From contig CAADST010000097.1 in NCBI GenBank assembly GCA_900751815.1, positions 1 through 9,744 of the forward strand: a stretch of DNA of 9,744 nt, in the 5' to 3' direction. The position numbers and the translations under genes were made by a program. The notes beneath the pieces are model-generated. The model ran no database searches. It had not been told where the DNA came from and worked only from the letters and a program-made list of their open reading frames with translations. Positions 1 through 6,031 of this stretch are shown here, piece after piece. Within the stretch, counting starts at the first letter, position 1. Every line of letters starts with the position of its first letter. The DNA is from Bacilli bacterium. Its GTDB lineage: Bacteria > Bacillota_I > Bacilli_A > RF39 > UBA660.

Positions 1-254
1 AAATCTTCATAAGTCTTATTACCATTATTAATTACTTCATGAAGAAGCGATGCAATTAATGTTGTATCATCCACATTTAAATCCATAAGTATTTTTGTAA
101 CTTCCAAAGGATGGGTAATAAAATCATCCCCAGTAAGTCTTTTCATACCCTTATGTTCATTATATGCATATTCATATGCTCTTTTTATCTCCGCATAATT
201 CTCTCTTTTTTTTAGCTTTTCTTCCAAATCCTCAAAAGTTATTGCTCTATCCAA
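1..254 (-). CDS. rel: RelA/SpoT-family (p)ppGpp enzyme, N-terminal part only
   Basis: Only the first 84 codons are inside the window; the gene runs off the left edge. The translation matches the start of the HD hydrolase domain of long RelA/SpoT homologues, which make and break the alarmone (p)ppGpp in the cytoplasm. It shows AYEYAYNEHKGMKRLTGDDF, then THPLEV (His48), then LMDLNVDDTTLIASLLHEVI. The usual HDxxED catalytic motif reads H72-E73-V-I-N76-N77 here: Asp is replaced by Glu and the Glu-Asp pair by two Asn. That suggests weak or absent hydrolase activity, with synthetase activity untestable from this fragment. The start is TTG at 252-254, chosen because GAGGTG lies 7 nt upstream and no in-frame ATG sits near. 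The gene diverges from the flippase gene. It could instead be a stand-alone HD protein, since the synthetase, TGS and ACT domains are not visible. Confidence 0.82.
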   Translation of the reverse strand, partial: MDRAITFEDLEEKLKKRENYAEIKRAYEYAYNEHKGMKRLTGDDFITHPLEVTKILMDLNVDDTTLIASLLHEVINNGNKTYED

Positions 255-261
255 TGTATTT

Positions 262-333
262 CACCTCAATTTTTTAAAGTTTAAAAATTACAACTCATAT
301 ACTTATTATATAACAAAATAAAATTAATTTAAA
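262..333 (-). promoter_or_regulatory. Candidate promoter and RBS of the RelA/SpoT gene
   Basis: On the minus strand TTTAAA (333-328) is followed after 17 nt by a perfect TATAAT (310-305). The ribosome binding site GAGGTG (267-262) and the TTG start come next, giving an untranslated leader of about 45 nt. The -35 overlaps the Shine-Dalgarno sequence of the divergent flippase gene. On the plus strand the same interval offers only a weak pair, TTAAAA (281-286) and TATTAT (304-309), so the two promoters would overlap. Prediction by eye only. Confidence 0.45.
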
Positions 334-342
334 GGTGATATC

Positions 343-1629
343 GTGAAAAATAATTTATTTATTAAATCTACCCTAATTCTTATCATCAGTGGTTTTGCAA
401 CAAAAATCTTAGGATTCATCATAAGAATTGTATTTACCAGAATTATTGGCCCTTATGGGATAAGTTTATATGCTATTGCAACCCCCACATATTCTCTACT
501 TCTAACCATTGCCACTCTTGCTATACCAATATCTATATCAAAATTAGTGGCAGAAAATAAAGGAAGAAGTATTAGAATACTTACATCTGCAGCATCTCTC
601 ATACTTTTTATTAATTTTATTCTTATTATAATAATATTTTTTACCCATGATTTTATTGCTACAAACTTACTCAAAGAACCAAAATCTGGTCCAATACTAA
701 TGGCCATGGCTTTGACACTTCCTTTTGTATCAATTTCAAGCGTCTTAAAAGGATATTTCTCCGGCAAACAAAATATGGTACCTCATGCAACAAGCAACAT
801 AATTGAACAAATAGTAAGATTAATAATTATTATTTTAGTTTTGCCTAAACTAATGGAACAATCTGTTATGAATGCTGTTATTGGCCTAGTTTTACTTACT
901 ATAGTATCAGAAATATCTTCAGTCATAGTATTCTTATTCTTTATTCCAAAGAAAATAAATTTAAGATGTGACTTAACCCCAACTAGAGGAATAACTAAAG
1001 ATATTTTGGATATTTCACTTCCTTCAGTATCAAGTAGAATTGTTGGAAACATTGGTTATTTCTTTGAACCTATAATTCTTACTAATTTACTTCTTATTTC
1101 TGGTTATTCAAGCACCTATATTTTAGCTGAATACGGAGCATATAACGCTTACTCTATATCCCTTTTAACTATGCCCTCATTTTTCATTGCAGCCATATCT
1201 TCATCACTTTTACCAGAAATAAGTAAATATTATGCCAACAACAATAAAGAAATGGTTAGAAAAAGAATAAAACAAGGACTTCTTTTTGCCCTTGTTATTG
1301 GTTTAATTTTTTCTTCTGTTATATTTATTTTCCGTGATTCACTATTATTTGCTTTATATAAAACAACAATCGGAAGCAAATATATTAAAACACTTGCTCC
1401 CGTATTTGTCTTATTTTACTTAGAAGGTGTATTAACTTCTTCTCTTCAAGCTATGGGTTATGCTAAAACCACTATGAAAATAACATTATATGGTGTATTT
1501 ATAAAATTATTAATTTTAGCAATATTATCCCTAAGTCACATTGGTATATATTCTCTAGTTATAGCAGAAGTAATTAACATATTATTTGTAGTATCTCTTA
1601 ACTTTAAAGCTTTAAAGAAAGCTATTTAA
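343..1629 (+). CDS. SpoVB-like MOP-superfamily membrane flippase
   Basis: A polytopic inner-membrane protein of 428 aa. The N-terminus (TLILIISGFATKILGFIIRI, then FTRIIGPYGISLYAIATPTY) is the typical opening of SpoVB / MurJ-like / polysaccharide-exporter proteins of the MOP superfamily, which flip lipid-linked cell-envelope precursors such as lipid II or polysaccharide units. About 12 hydrophobic spans can be counted (roughly residues 9-31, 40-66, 80-100, 116-136, 155-170, 177-201, 221-250, 265-290, 311-330, 345-365, 376-397, 400-420). SpoVB of Bacillus is about 520 aa with 14 spans, so the last two are probably absent. The start is GTG at 343, with AAAGGTGA at 331-338. It is divergent from the RelA/SpoT gene and convergent with the surface operon; the stop codons overlap by 4 bp. 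The substrate cannot be told from sequence, and a sporulation role should not be assumed. Confidence 0.85.
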   Translation: MKNNLFIKSTLILIISGFATKILGFIIRIVFTRIIGPYGISLYAIATPTYSLLLTIATLAIPISISKLVAENKGRSIRILTSAASLILFINFILIIIIFFTHDFIATNLLKEPKSGPILMAMALTLPFVSISSVLKGYFSGKQNMVPHATSNIIEQIVRLIIIILVLPKLMEQSVMNAVIGLVLLTIVSEISSVIVFLFFIPKKINLRCDLTPTRGITKDILDISLPSVSSRIVGNIGYFFEPIILTNLLLISGYSSTYILAEYGAYNAYSISLLTMPSFFIAAISSSLLPEISKYYANNNKEMVRKRIKQGLLFALVIGLIFSSVIFIFRDSLLFALYKTTIGSKYIKTLAPVFVLFYLEGVLTSSLQAMGYAKTTMKITLYGVFIKLLILAILSLSHIGIYSLVIAEVINILFVVSLNFKALKKAI

Positions 1630-3083
1630 ACTACGATTCTAAAAGGGTCAGATTGTGTTCCTGTGCCAGATATGTATTGGGTTGATGAAGTTAAGTAGAA
1701 GGATGGAAAAATACGAAAACTGCCAGTTACTCTACCATAAGTTATACCATTTCCTTGGGCTGTATTAACCATAAAAACATAGTTATTATTAGTTTGAATA
1801 TATCTAGTTATAAAAACTCCGTTTAATGATAACATCCAATTATTTCCGTTTGTATAATCATAATATTGCATATCTGTAGTCCAATATGTTGGGTCAGCTG
1901 CATATCCATAATCTGATACATACATTAATCCTATTTTCGCATCATAGACTTCACCAGAATTTTCTGCTTCATAGAATAATTTAACCGATCCAGCCCTTTC
2001 GCTATATCCATCAACATACCACTCATTAATTGCAATTATATTTTTCCAATTATAAGAAAAAGCATTTAAAAAGTTTGTATTTAAATTAATTTTATTTAAA
2101 TTTGATTCACTCGAAATGTTTGTTCCTGTATCATTATTCCAATAATATCTATCATCATTATCGTATGCACCATCTTCTCCCAATAAAGTACTTGAAGCAT
2201 TTGTTGATTTTATCAATTTTACTTCATACAGTCCATCAGAATCATCATCAAACGCACCTATTATTCGATATAAGTTATCGCTTGGACATGTTACTGCATT
2301 CGAACCAAAGCATATATAGTTATTTGGATTTGCTCCCGCATATCTATATGAGTTATCTCCTGCTTCTTGATCGGTGTTTGTATAACTTCCGCTTCCATCA
2401 TGGTAATATAATCCATTTACTCCATCACCTTGATATACTGTATTTTTTATATAATCTGCAAGTAATATTGGATTACTTGTAGTTGCACTTAAATTATAAA
2501 CTTCTGATTTATATTTCGCTGAATCTTCCACATATACACTAAAGTTATATTCTGTACCAGGTGTTAAATTATTAAAAGTATATGTATTAGTATTACCATT
2601 ATCTATATAATCGCCACCATTAGAAAAATAATAATTAGTTATTTGATTATCTCCATTTGTAGCATTTACAGTTAATGTTATACTATTTGATGTAATGTTA
2701 CTTGCAACAACATTATTTATTGTAGGTATTATATATGTATCAAAATAAACATAGCATTTATCAGAGATATTATTTAATAATGTTATTTTATTTGTTGTAC
2801 TATCCCAGGAAAGTATTCCGCCATTTTCGCATCTACTTAAATCTCCATTATATATGTATCCATTTTCTGGCCACAAAGAAGATTTTGATTCAGAATACTT
2901 TCCAGTATTTGGTCCAGTTTCATACATCATCGATATGCCGCTATTCGAATTAATAATTTCTTCTTCTAAATTATTATTTGTAATATTTTTATATGCTGTA
3001 TCATTATCTTTATAAACATATAAGCAAGCCACAAATACTACTAAACAAATTATAAATGTTAAAACAATTATTTTCTTTTTCAT
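1626..3083 (-). CDS. Membrane-anchored surface protein: Cys cap, FN3-like domain, one large module
   Basis: 485 aa, function unknown. MKKK is followed by a hydrophobic segment (residues 5-24), which suggests a signal anchor. Cys20 in FVAC is a poor lipobox, so a lipoprotein is possible but not favoured. Residues about 50-117 form a cap with two cysteines (C85 in RCENGG, C110 in CYVYFD). Residues about 119-203 look like a fibronectin type III domain (SITLTVNATNG, LTPGTEYNFSVYV). Residues about 207-485 are one copy of a large module with AGDNSYRYAGANPNNYICFG, a second cysteine pair (C258, C266), YRIIG, VKLIK, KIGLMYVSDYGYAADPTYW and a C-terminal GTGTQSDPFRI. No LPXTG or C-terminal membrane span is present. 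It is the second gene of an operon: 17 nt after the 814-aa gene, with AAAAGGA 8 nt before ATG. The same module family (resembling DUF6273-type or C-type-lectin-like surface modules) is common in gut Bacilli; that link is from memory and unverified. Confidence 0.8.
   Translation of the reverse strand: MKKKIIVLTFIICLVVFVACLYVYKDNDTAYKNITNNNLEEEIINSNSGISMMYETGPNTGKYSESKSSLWPENGYIYNGDLSRCENGGILSWDSTTNKITLLNNISDKCYVYFDTYIIPTINNVVASNITSNSITLTVNATNGDNQITNYYFSNGGDYIDNGNTNTYTFNNLTPGTEYNFSVYVEDSAKYKSEVYNLSATTSNPILLADYIKNTVYQGDGVNGLYYHDGSGSYTNTDQEAGDNSYRYAGANPNNYICFGSNAVTCPSDNLYRIIGAFDDDSDGLYEVKLIKSTNASSTLLGEDGAYDNDDRYYWNNDTGTNISSESNLNKINLNTNFLNAFSYNWKNIIAINEWYVDGYSERAGSVKLFYEAENSGEVYDAKIGLMYVSDYGYAADPTYWTTDMQYYDYTNGNNWMLSLNGVFITRYIQTNNNYVFMVNTAQGNGITYGRVTGSFRIFPSFYLTSSTQYISGTGTQSDPFRIVV
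1629..2465 (-). repeat. Large surface module, copy 3 (485-aa protein, residues ~207-485)
   Basis: Third copy. It starts LADYIKNTVYQ and ends GTGTQSDPFRI. Relative to copy 2 it is shorter in the middle, lacking the KGS-containing loop after the LGxDGxY block, and its EWTI block is changed to VFITR. It follows an FN3-like domain just as copy 2 does, so the pair FN3 plus module appears to be the duplicated unit. Confidence 0.83.
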
Positions 3084-3100
3084 ATAATCAATCCTTTTAA

Positions 3101-5545
3101 CTAAGAGATTCTGAATGGATCTGATGAAGTCCCAGATCCGCTGACATAAGTTACATTAGAGTTAAGGTAAAAACATGGACGAACAGCATAAAAATAATTA
3201 CCAATACCTCCGGTAGAATTAACCTCACCAGTACTCATCACAGCGAACACACTATATGAATAATTCGAATTTCTGGAAATAGTCCATTCAATTAATCCCA
3301 TATGTATCCAATTGCTACTTATTGCCGCTCTATAATCATAATTACTTCCATAATTTCCGTCTGCATCTGGATAACTACTACTTGTAAATCCTGGATATGT
3401 CCAGTATGTTGGACTGGCTCCATAATAATAATCACTTACATACATTAACCCTATTTTTGCACTATATGTTGTGCTACTACTATTTGCTCCTATTTCATAA
3501 TTATATGCTATCTTCGGAATATTATGTCTCAAATAAGAAAGACTTCCTCCCCCCGCTTTCCATGTATAGGTTGCTATCAAACTACTCCATGTGTTCTCTA
3601 TATTATTTATATAATTTTGATTTAAATTTATTGTATTTAATTTTGACTCACTCCAGGCATTATTGCCTGTACTATTATTCCAATCATATCTATTTATTGT
3701 TGTTAAACTTCCTTTATAATAACTTGAACTACTATTTGTATATGTATCTGAATGATATGATCCATCTGTTCCCAGTAAATTACTATTTGCATAATCGGAT
3801 TTTATTAATTTTACTTGATTATCAAAAACTCCTATTATTCTATACATATTTTCACTCGGACAGGTTGCGGCATCACTTCCAAAACACACATAATTATTTG
3901 GATTTGCCCCAGCATATCTATATGAGTTATCTCCTGCACTATTCGCTAAACTACTTGTATGATAATATATTCCATTTGAACCCTGACTCGTATATAATCC
4001 TTTTATATAATCTGCCAGTAATACTCCACTATCTGTTTGAGTATTAATTGTATAAGTGCTCGATTGAACATTATTGTTATCTACAACATATACTCTAATA
4101 GTATATGTTGTTCCTGATGTTAAACCATTAAATGCATAAGCATTGCTACTTGAGCTTACATATTCACCATTATTTATAGAATAAAAATATTGTGATATAC
4201 TATCCTTTTCACCATCTATTCCTACTGCATCAACACTTACCGTTATACTATCTTTTGTTATATTGGTAACTGTTACATTATTAATTTTGGGTTTTTGTGC
4301 AACTGTTAGATTAACGGTATATGGATTATTTTGTGAACCATTTCCGGCTTTATAAGTTACATCAGATTTCAAATAAAAAGTTGGTCTTAAAGTATAATCA
4401 CTATTTGCAGAAGCCCCATTTTCTGAACCGTTAATATTAAAATAATATAGTCTATTTGAAGCTCCAGTTACTGGAGTAATTGTCCATTCATATAATCCTA
4501 AATATAACCAATTATTATTTCTAGCACTAGTATAACTTCCTATATTTGTCGACCAATATGTTGGAGATGCTGCAAAACCATAATCACTTGGATAAGGAAG
4601 TCCAATTTCATCCGTATATGTTGTTGGGTAATTTCCATATATATCTCCATTTCTTTCAAAATTGTAAAAACTCTTTGGCGTTTCAGCACTAGTATCATGA
4701 CCTCTTAAATACCAAGTTGTTGTTTCAATTAAATCTTGCCAATCATTACTCAAATAGTTCCAGTAATTAGTGTTTAAATTTACAGTATTTAAACTACTTG
4801 TTGACCAATTATTTGTATTATTTGTATTCCATTGATATGCTGCTATTTCACTAATGCTCATACTCCCTTTATAATTATCTGAAATATCACTATAAGCACC
4901 AGAATAATTTCCATCAGTACCTAACATACTACTTTTCACATAATCAGCTTTAATCAGTTTTGCACTATATAATCCATCATTTTCATCATCAAATAACCCA
5001 ATTATTCGGTATAAATTATCACTTGGACAAGGCGTTACATCACTTCCAAAACAAATATAATTATTTGGATTTGCCCCAGCATATTTATAAGAATCATCTC
5101 CAGCTTCAAGTGAACCATATGTTCCTGCACCATCATGATAATAAAGATCATTTTCTCCATCTGTTACATATTCATTTTCTATAATATAATCTGCTAGTTT
5201 AGGAGGATTATAAATATCAAAATAAACATAGCAAGAATCTGCAGATACACCACTTAATTTTACTATTTTATTAGTATTATCCCATGAAAGTTCTCCACCA
5301 TTTTCACATCTACTCATTTCACTATTAAATACATAATCATCTCCAGGCCATCCAATATTTGTAGTCTCTTTATATGTTCCATCATCTTGTTCTAACATTA
5401 TAGTTAAAAATCCATTATTTTTATTAACAAGTTTATTTTTATTATCCATTACTACTTCATTTTTATTATCATTATTTATTAATAAAAATGAAACAAGTAC
5501 AATAATTAATATTATAGGTGATATTATAACTAATTTCTTTTTCAT
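3101..5545 (-). CDS. Large membrane-anchored surface protein: Cys cap, module, FN3-like domain, module
   Basis: 814 aa, function unknown. The N-terminal MKKK plus hydrophobic span (residues 5-23) resembles that of the 485-aa neighbour. Domains in order: two-Cys cap at about 45-112 (C80, C105; RCENGGELSWD and CYVYFD); module copy 1 at about 116-412 (C165, C173); FN3-like domain at about 417-505; module copy 2 at about 508-814 (C554, C562, extra C791). Each module begins with LADYI, carries YAGANPNNY-[IV]-CFGS and YRIIG, then SDY-x5-SPTYW, and ends with GxGxxxxPF/Y. The protein is rich in Asn, Tyr, Ser, Gly and Asp, as in extracellular adhesins, with no sorting signal or C-terminal span. The start at 5545 is preferred over an in-frame ATG at 5674. 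GAAAGGA lies 8 nt upstream, the sister protein starts the same way, and the longer form would read through the candidate promoter and palindrome. Stop is TAG. It is the first gene of the operon, behind the Xre regulator. Adhesion or ligand binding is a guess. Confidence 0.82.
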   Translation of the reverse strand: MKKKLVIISPIILIIVLVSFLLINNDNKNEVVMDNKNKLVNKNNGFLTIMLEQDDGTYKETTNIGWPGDDYVFNSEMSRCENGGELSWDNTNKIVKLSGVSADSCYVYFDIYNPPKLADYIIENEYVTDGENDLYYHDGAGTYGSLEAGDDSYKYAGANPNNYICFGSDVTPCPSDNLYRIIGLFDDENDGLYSAKLIKADYVKSSMLGTDGNYSGAYSDISDNYKGSMSISEIAAYQWNTNNTNNWSTSSLNTVNLNTNYWNYLSNDWQDLIETTTWYLRGHDTSAETPKSFYNFERNGDIYGNYPTTYTDEIGLPYPSDYGFAASPTYWSTNIGSYTSARNNNWLYLGLYEWTITPVTGASNRLYYFNINGSENGASANSDYTLRPTFYLKSDVTYKAGNGSQNNPYTVNLTVAQKPKINNVTVTNITKDSITVSVDAVGIDGEKDSISQYFYSINNGEYVSSSSNAYAFNGLTSGTTYTIRVYVVDNNNVQSSTYTINTQTDSGVLLADYIKGLYTSQGSNGIYYHTSSLANSAGDNSYRYAGANPNNYVCFGSDAATCPSENMYRIIGVFDNQVKLIKSDYANSNLLGTDGSYHSDTYTNSSSSYYKGSLTTINRYDWNNSTGNNAWSESKLNTINLNQNYINNIENTWSSLIATYTWKAGGGSLSYLRHNIPKIAYNYEIGANSSSTTYSAKIGLMYVSDYYYGASPTYWTYPGFTSSSYPDADGNYGSNYDYRAAISSNWIHMGLIEWTISRNSNYSYSVFAVMSTGEVNSTGGIGNYFYAVRPCFYLNSNVTYVSGSGTSSDPFRIS
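3104..4024 (-). repeat. Large surface module, copy 2 (814-aa protein, residues ~508-814)
   Basis: Second copy. It shows LADYI, AGDNSYRYAGANPNNYVCFG, CPSENMYRIIG, VKLIKSDY, LNTINLN, KIGLMYVSDYYYGASPTYW, NWIHMGLIEWTI, RPCFYLNS and GSGTSSDPFRI. Its KIGLMYVSDY and DPFRI blocks match the 485-aa protein better than copy 1 does. It also shares a 26-nt identical DNA stretch with that gene (3912-3937 versus 2338-2363). Confidence 0.85.
4310..5200 (-). repeat. Large surface module, copy 1 (814-aa protein, residues ~116-412)
   Basis: First of three paralogous copies in the operon. Shared blocks in order: LADYI; YYHDGAGTY; AGDDSYKYAGANPNNYICFG; CPSDNLYRIIG; AKLIK; LNTVNLN; IGLPYPSDYGFAASPTYW; NWLYLGLYEWTI; RPTFYL; GNGSQNNPY. 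The DNA at 5057-5084 is identical over 28 nt to 3890-3917 in copy 2. Confidence 0.85.
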
Positions 5546-5553
5546 AAAATATA

Positions 5554-5560
5554 TCCTTTC
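5554..5560 (-). promoter_or_regulatory. RBS fixing the start of the 814-aa protein
   Basis: GAAAGGA on the minus strand, 8 nt before ATG at 5545. The sister gene has the near-identical arrangement AAAAGGA, 8 nt before its ATG at 3083. No comparable site precedes the in-frame ATG at 5674. Confidence 0.7.
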
Positions 5561-5608
5561 TAATATATTGTAGCAAAGTTGAATTAAAAATTTTGTTGAA
5601 TCCTGTCT

Positions 5609-5638
5609 ACTATATACAATTATAACCCAAAAGGACAA
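5609..5638 (-). promoter_or_regulatory. Candidate promoter of the surface-protein operon
   Basis: TTGTCC (5638-5633) is followed after 18 nt by TATAGT (5614-5609), giving a leader of about 55-60 nt. A perfect TATAAT also lies at 5624-5619 but has no good -35 at normal spacing. The TAACC-N6-GGTTA palindrome sits immediately upstream (5648-5663). That position would suit an activator, or a repressor that touches the -35. Prediction by eye. Confidence 0.4.
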
Positions 5639-5665
5639 AAAAAATATTAACCTTGTAAGGTTAAT
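5637..5665 (-). terminator. Possible terminator of the Xre gene, overlapping the operator-like palindrome
   Basis: One base past the regulator's stop codon. On the minus strand ATTAACCT (5665-5658), a 4-nt loop TACA, and AGGTTAAT (5653-5646) form an 8-bp stem. It is followed by one A and eight T residues (5644-5637). The stem has few GC pairs, so termination may be partial. The same bases form one of the two matching palindromes listed separately. Confidence 0.5.
5648..5663. promoter_or_regulatory. Operator-like palindrome, site 2 (surface operon side)
   Basis: TAACCTTGTAAGGTTA, dyad-symmetric apart from the two central bases; the symmetry extends to 9-bp arms over 5646-5665. It is 13/16 identical to the palindrome at 5951-5966, with the outer TAACC and GGTTA fully conserved. 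It lies between the Xre gene and the surface operon promoter. Binding by the adjacent Xre protein is inferred. Confidence 0.6.
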
Positions 5666-5666
5666 T

Positions 5667-5903
5667 TTATTCATCTTTTATATTTTTAAATAATTCATCG
5701 GAAAAAAACTCGCCAAGTGTGATGTTTAATCCCTCACATATTTTATATATAGTTGCTATTTTAGGATTATTTGAGTGTCCTGCAACTATATTTTGTAAAG
5801 TGCTTTGAGTTAAACAACACATTGTAGCCAGTTTATTAATTGAGATATTTCTATCTTTACAAATGTTTAATATTTTTTTAGCTATTGCCTCTTTCATATT
5901 CAT
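5667..5903 (-). CDS. Xre-family helix-turn-helix transcriptional regulator
   Basis: A small cytoplasmic DNA-binding protein of 78 aa, essentially one HTH_3 (Cro/C1-type) domain. ISINKLATMCCLTQSTLQNI is the helix-turn-helix core, followed by NNPKIATIYKICEGLNITLG and the EFF ending usual in this family. There is no sensor, protease or ligand domain. The start chosen is ATG at 5903, with a weak GAGTGG 5 nt upstream. GTG at 5912 (81 aa) and ATG at 5897 are alternatives. The gene lies between tig and the surface operon on the same strand. It is flanked by two matching palindromes, one upstream and one just past its stop, so autoregulation and control of the surface operon are likely but inferred. 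No antitoxin-style partner gene is adjacent. Confidence 0.85.
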   Translation of the reverse strand: MNMKEAIAKKILNICKDRNISINKLATMCCLTQSTLQNIVAGHSNNPKIATIYKICEGLNITLGEFFSDELFKNIKDE

Positions 5904-5942
5904 ATTAACCACTCATGTATATAGTGTACCAACAAGTTGCCT

Positions 5943-5971
5943 TTTATACCTAACCATGCATGGTTAAAATG
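5943..5971 (-). promoter_or_regulatory. Candidate promoter of the Xre gene
   Basis: TATAAA (5948-5943) has a weak -35, CATTTT (5971-5966), at 17-nt spacing. The 16-bp palindrome 5951-5966 would fill the spacer, a common repressor geometry. The -35 is poor, so the call is tentative. Confidence 0.35.
5951..5966. promoter_or_regulatory. Operator-like palindrome, site 1 (upstream of the Xre gene)
   Basis: TAACCATGCATGGTTA is a perfect 16-bp palindrome about 50 bp upstream of the regulator start. It matches the site at 5648-5663 at 13 of 16 positions; the combined pattern is TAACC-W-TG-Y-A-W-GGTTA. A degenerate third copy (12/16) may exist at 5906-5921, over the start region of the regulator. Confidence 0.62.
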
Positions 5972-6006
5972 AGCATTTTTTAAAAAAATAACACTTTTTG
6001 GACATT

Positions 6007-6031
6007 AAAAAAAGCACTTAAGTGTGCTTTT
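6007..6031 (-). terminator. Intrinsic terminator of tig
   Basis: On the minus strand AAAAGCAC (6031-6024), loop ACTTAA, GTGCTTTT (6017-6010), then further Ts to 6007. An 8-bp stem ends in a run of seven Ts. The 5' arm overlaps the tig stop codon at 6030-6032. It separates tig from the Xre gene downstream. Confidence 0.8.

Noticed and set aside
453..1052. Minus-strand open frames of 104 and 89 codons opposite the flippase gene.
   Set aside because: No recognisable domains and no RBS; shadows of the plus-strand membrane protein gene.
1602..1617. Perfect 16-bp palindrome CTTTAAAGCTTTAAAG at the end of the flippase gene.
   Set aside because: Lies in codons for the FKALKK tail, has no T tract on either side, and has no second copy. 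Likely chance in AT-rich coding DNA.
2102..2482. Plus-strand open frame of 126 codons opposite the 485-aa gene.
   Set aside because: Leu/His/Tyr-rich low-complexity translation with no family resemblance. It is antisense to a well supported gene.
3001..3083. 485-aa protein as a classical lipoprotein or type IV prepilin.
   Set aside because: FVAC is a weak lipobox and the 814-aa sister has no cysteine at this position. No G-[FY]-[ST]-L-x-E prepilin cleavage motif is present in either.
3397..4047. Plus-strand open frame of 216 codons opposite the 814-aa gene, with a similar frame at 4960-5184.
   Set aside because: The translations resemble each other only because they lie opposite repeated modules. 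Composition is unlike a real protein and no RBS is evident.
5578..5601. Direct repeat GTTGAAT (5578-5584 and 5595-5601) in the leader of the surface operon.
   Set aside because: Seven bases in AT-rich sequence with no palindromic or structural context. Too short to call an iteron or operator.
5546..5674. In-frame extension of the 814-aa protein by 43 residues, with a hydrophobic stretch near its N-terminus.
   Set aside because: It would translate through the palindrome, T tract and promoter, overlap the Xre gene end, and lacks a good RBS. The MKKK start at 5545 has one and matches the sister protein.
5667..5903. Antitoxin of a toxin-antitoxin pair.
   Set aside because: The neighbours are tig and large secreted-type proteins; no small toxin-like gene is adjacent. 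A stand-alone regulator fits better.
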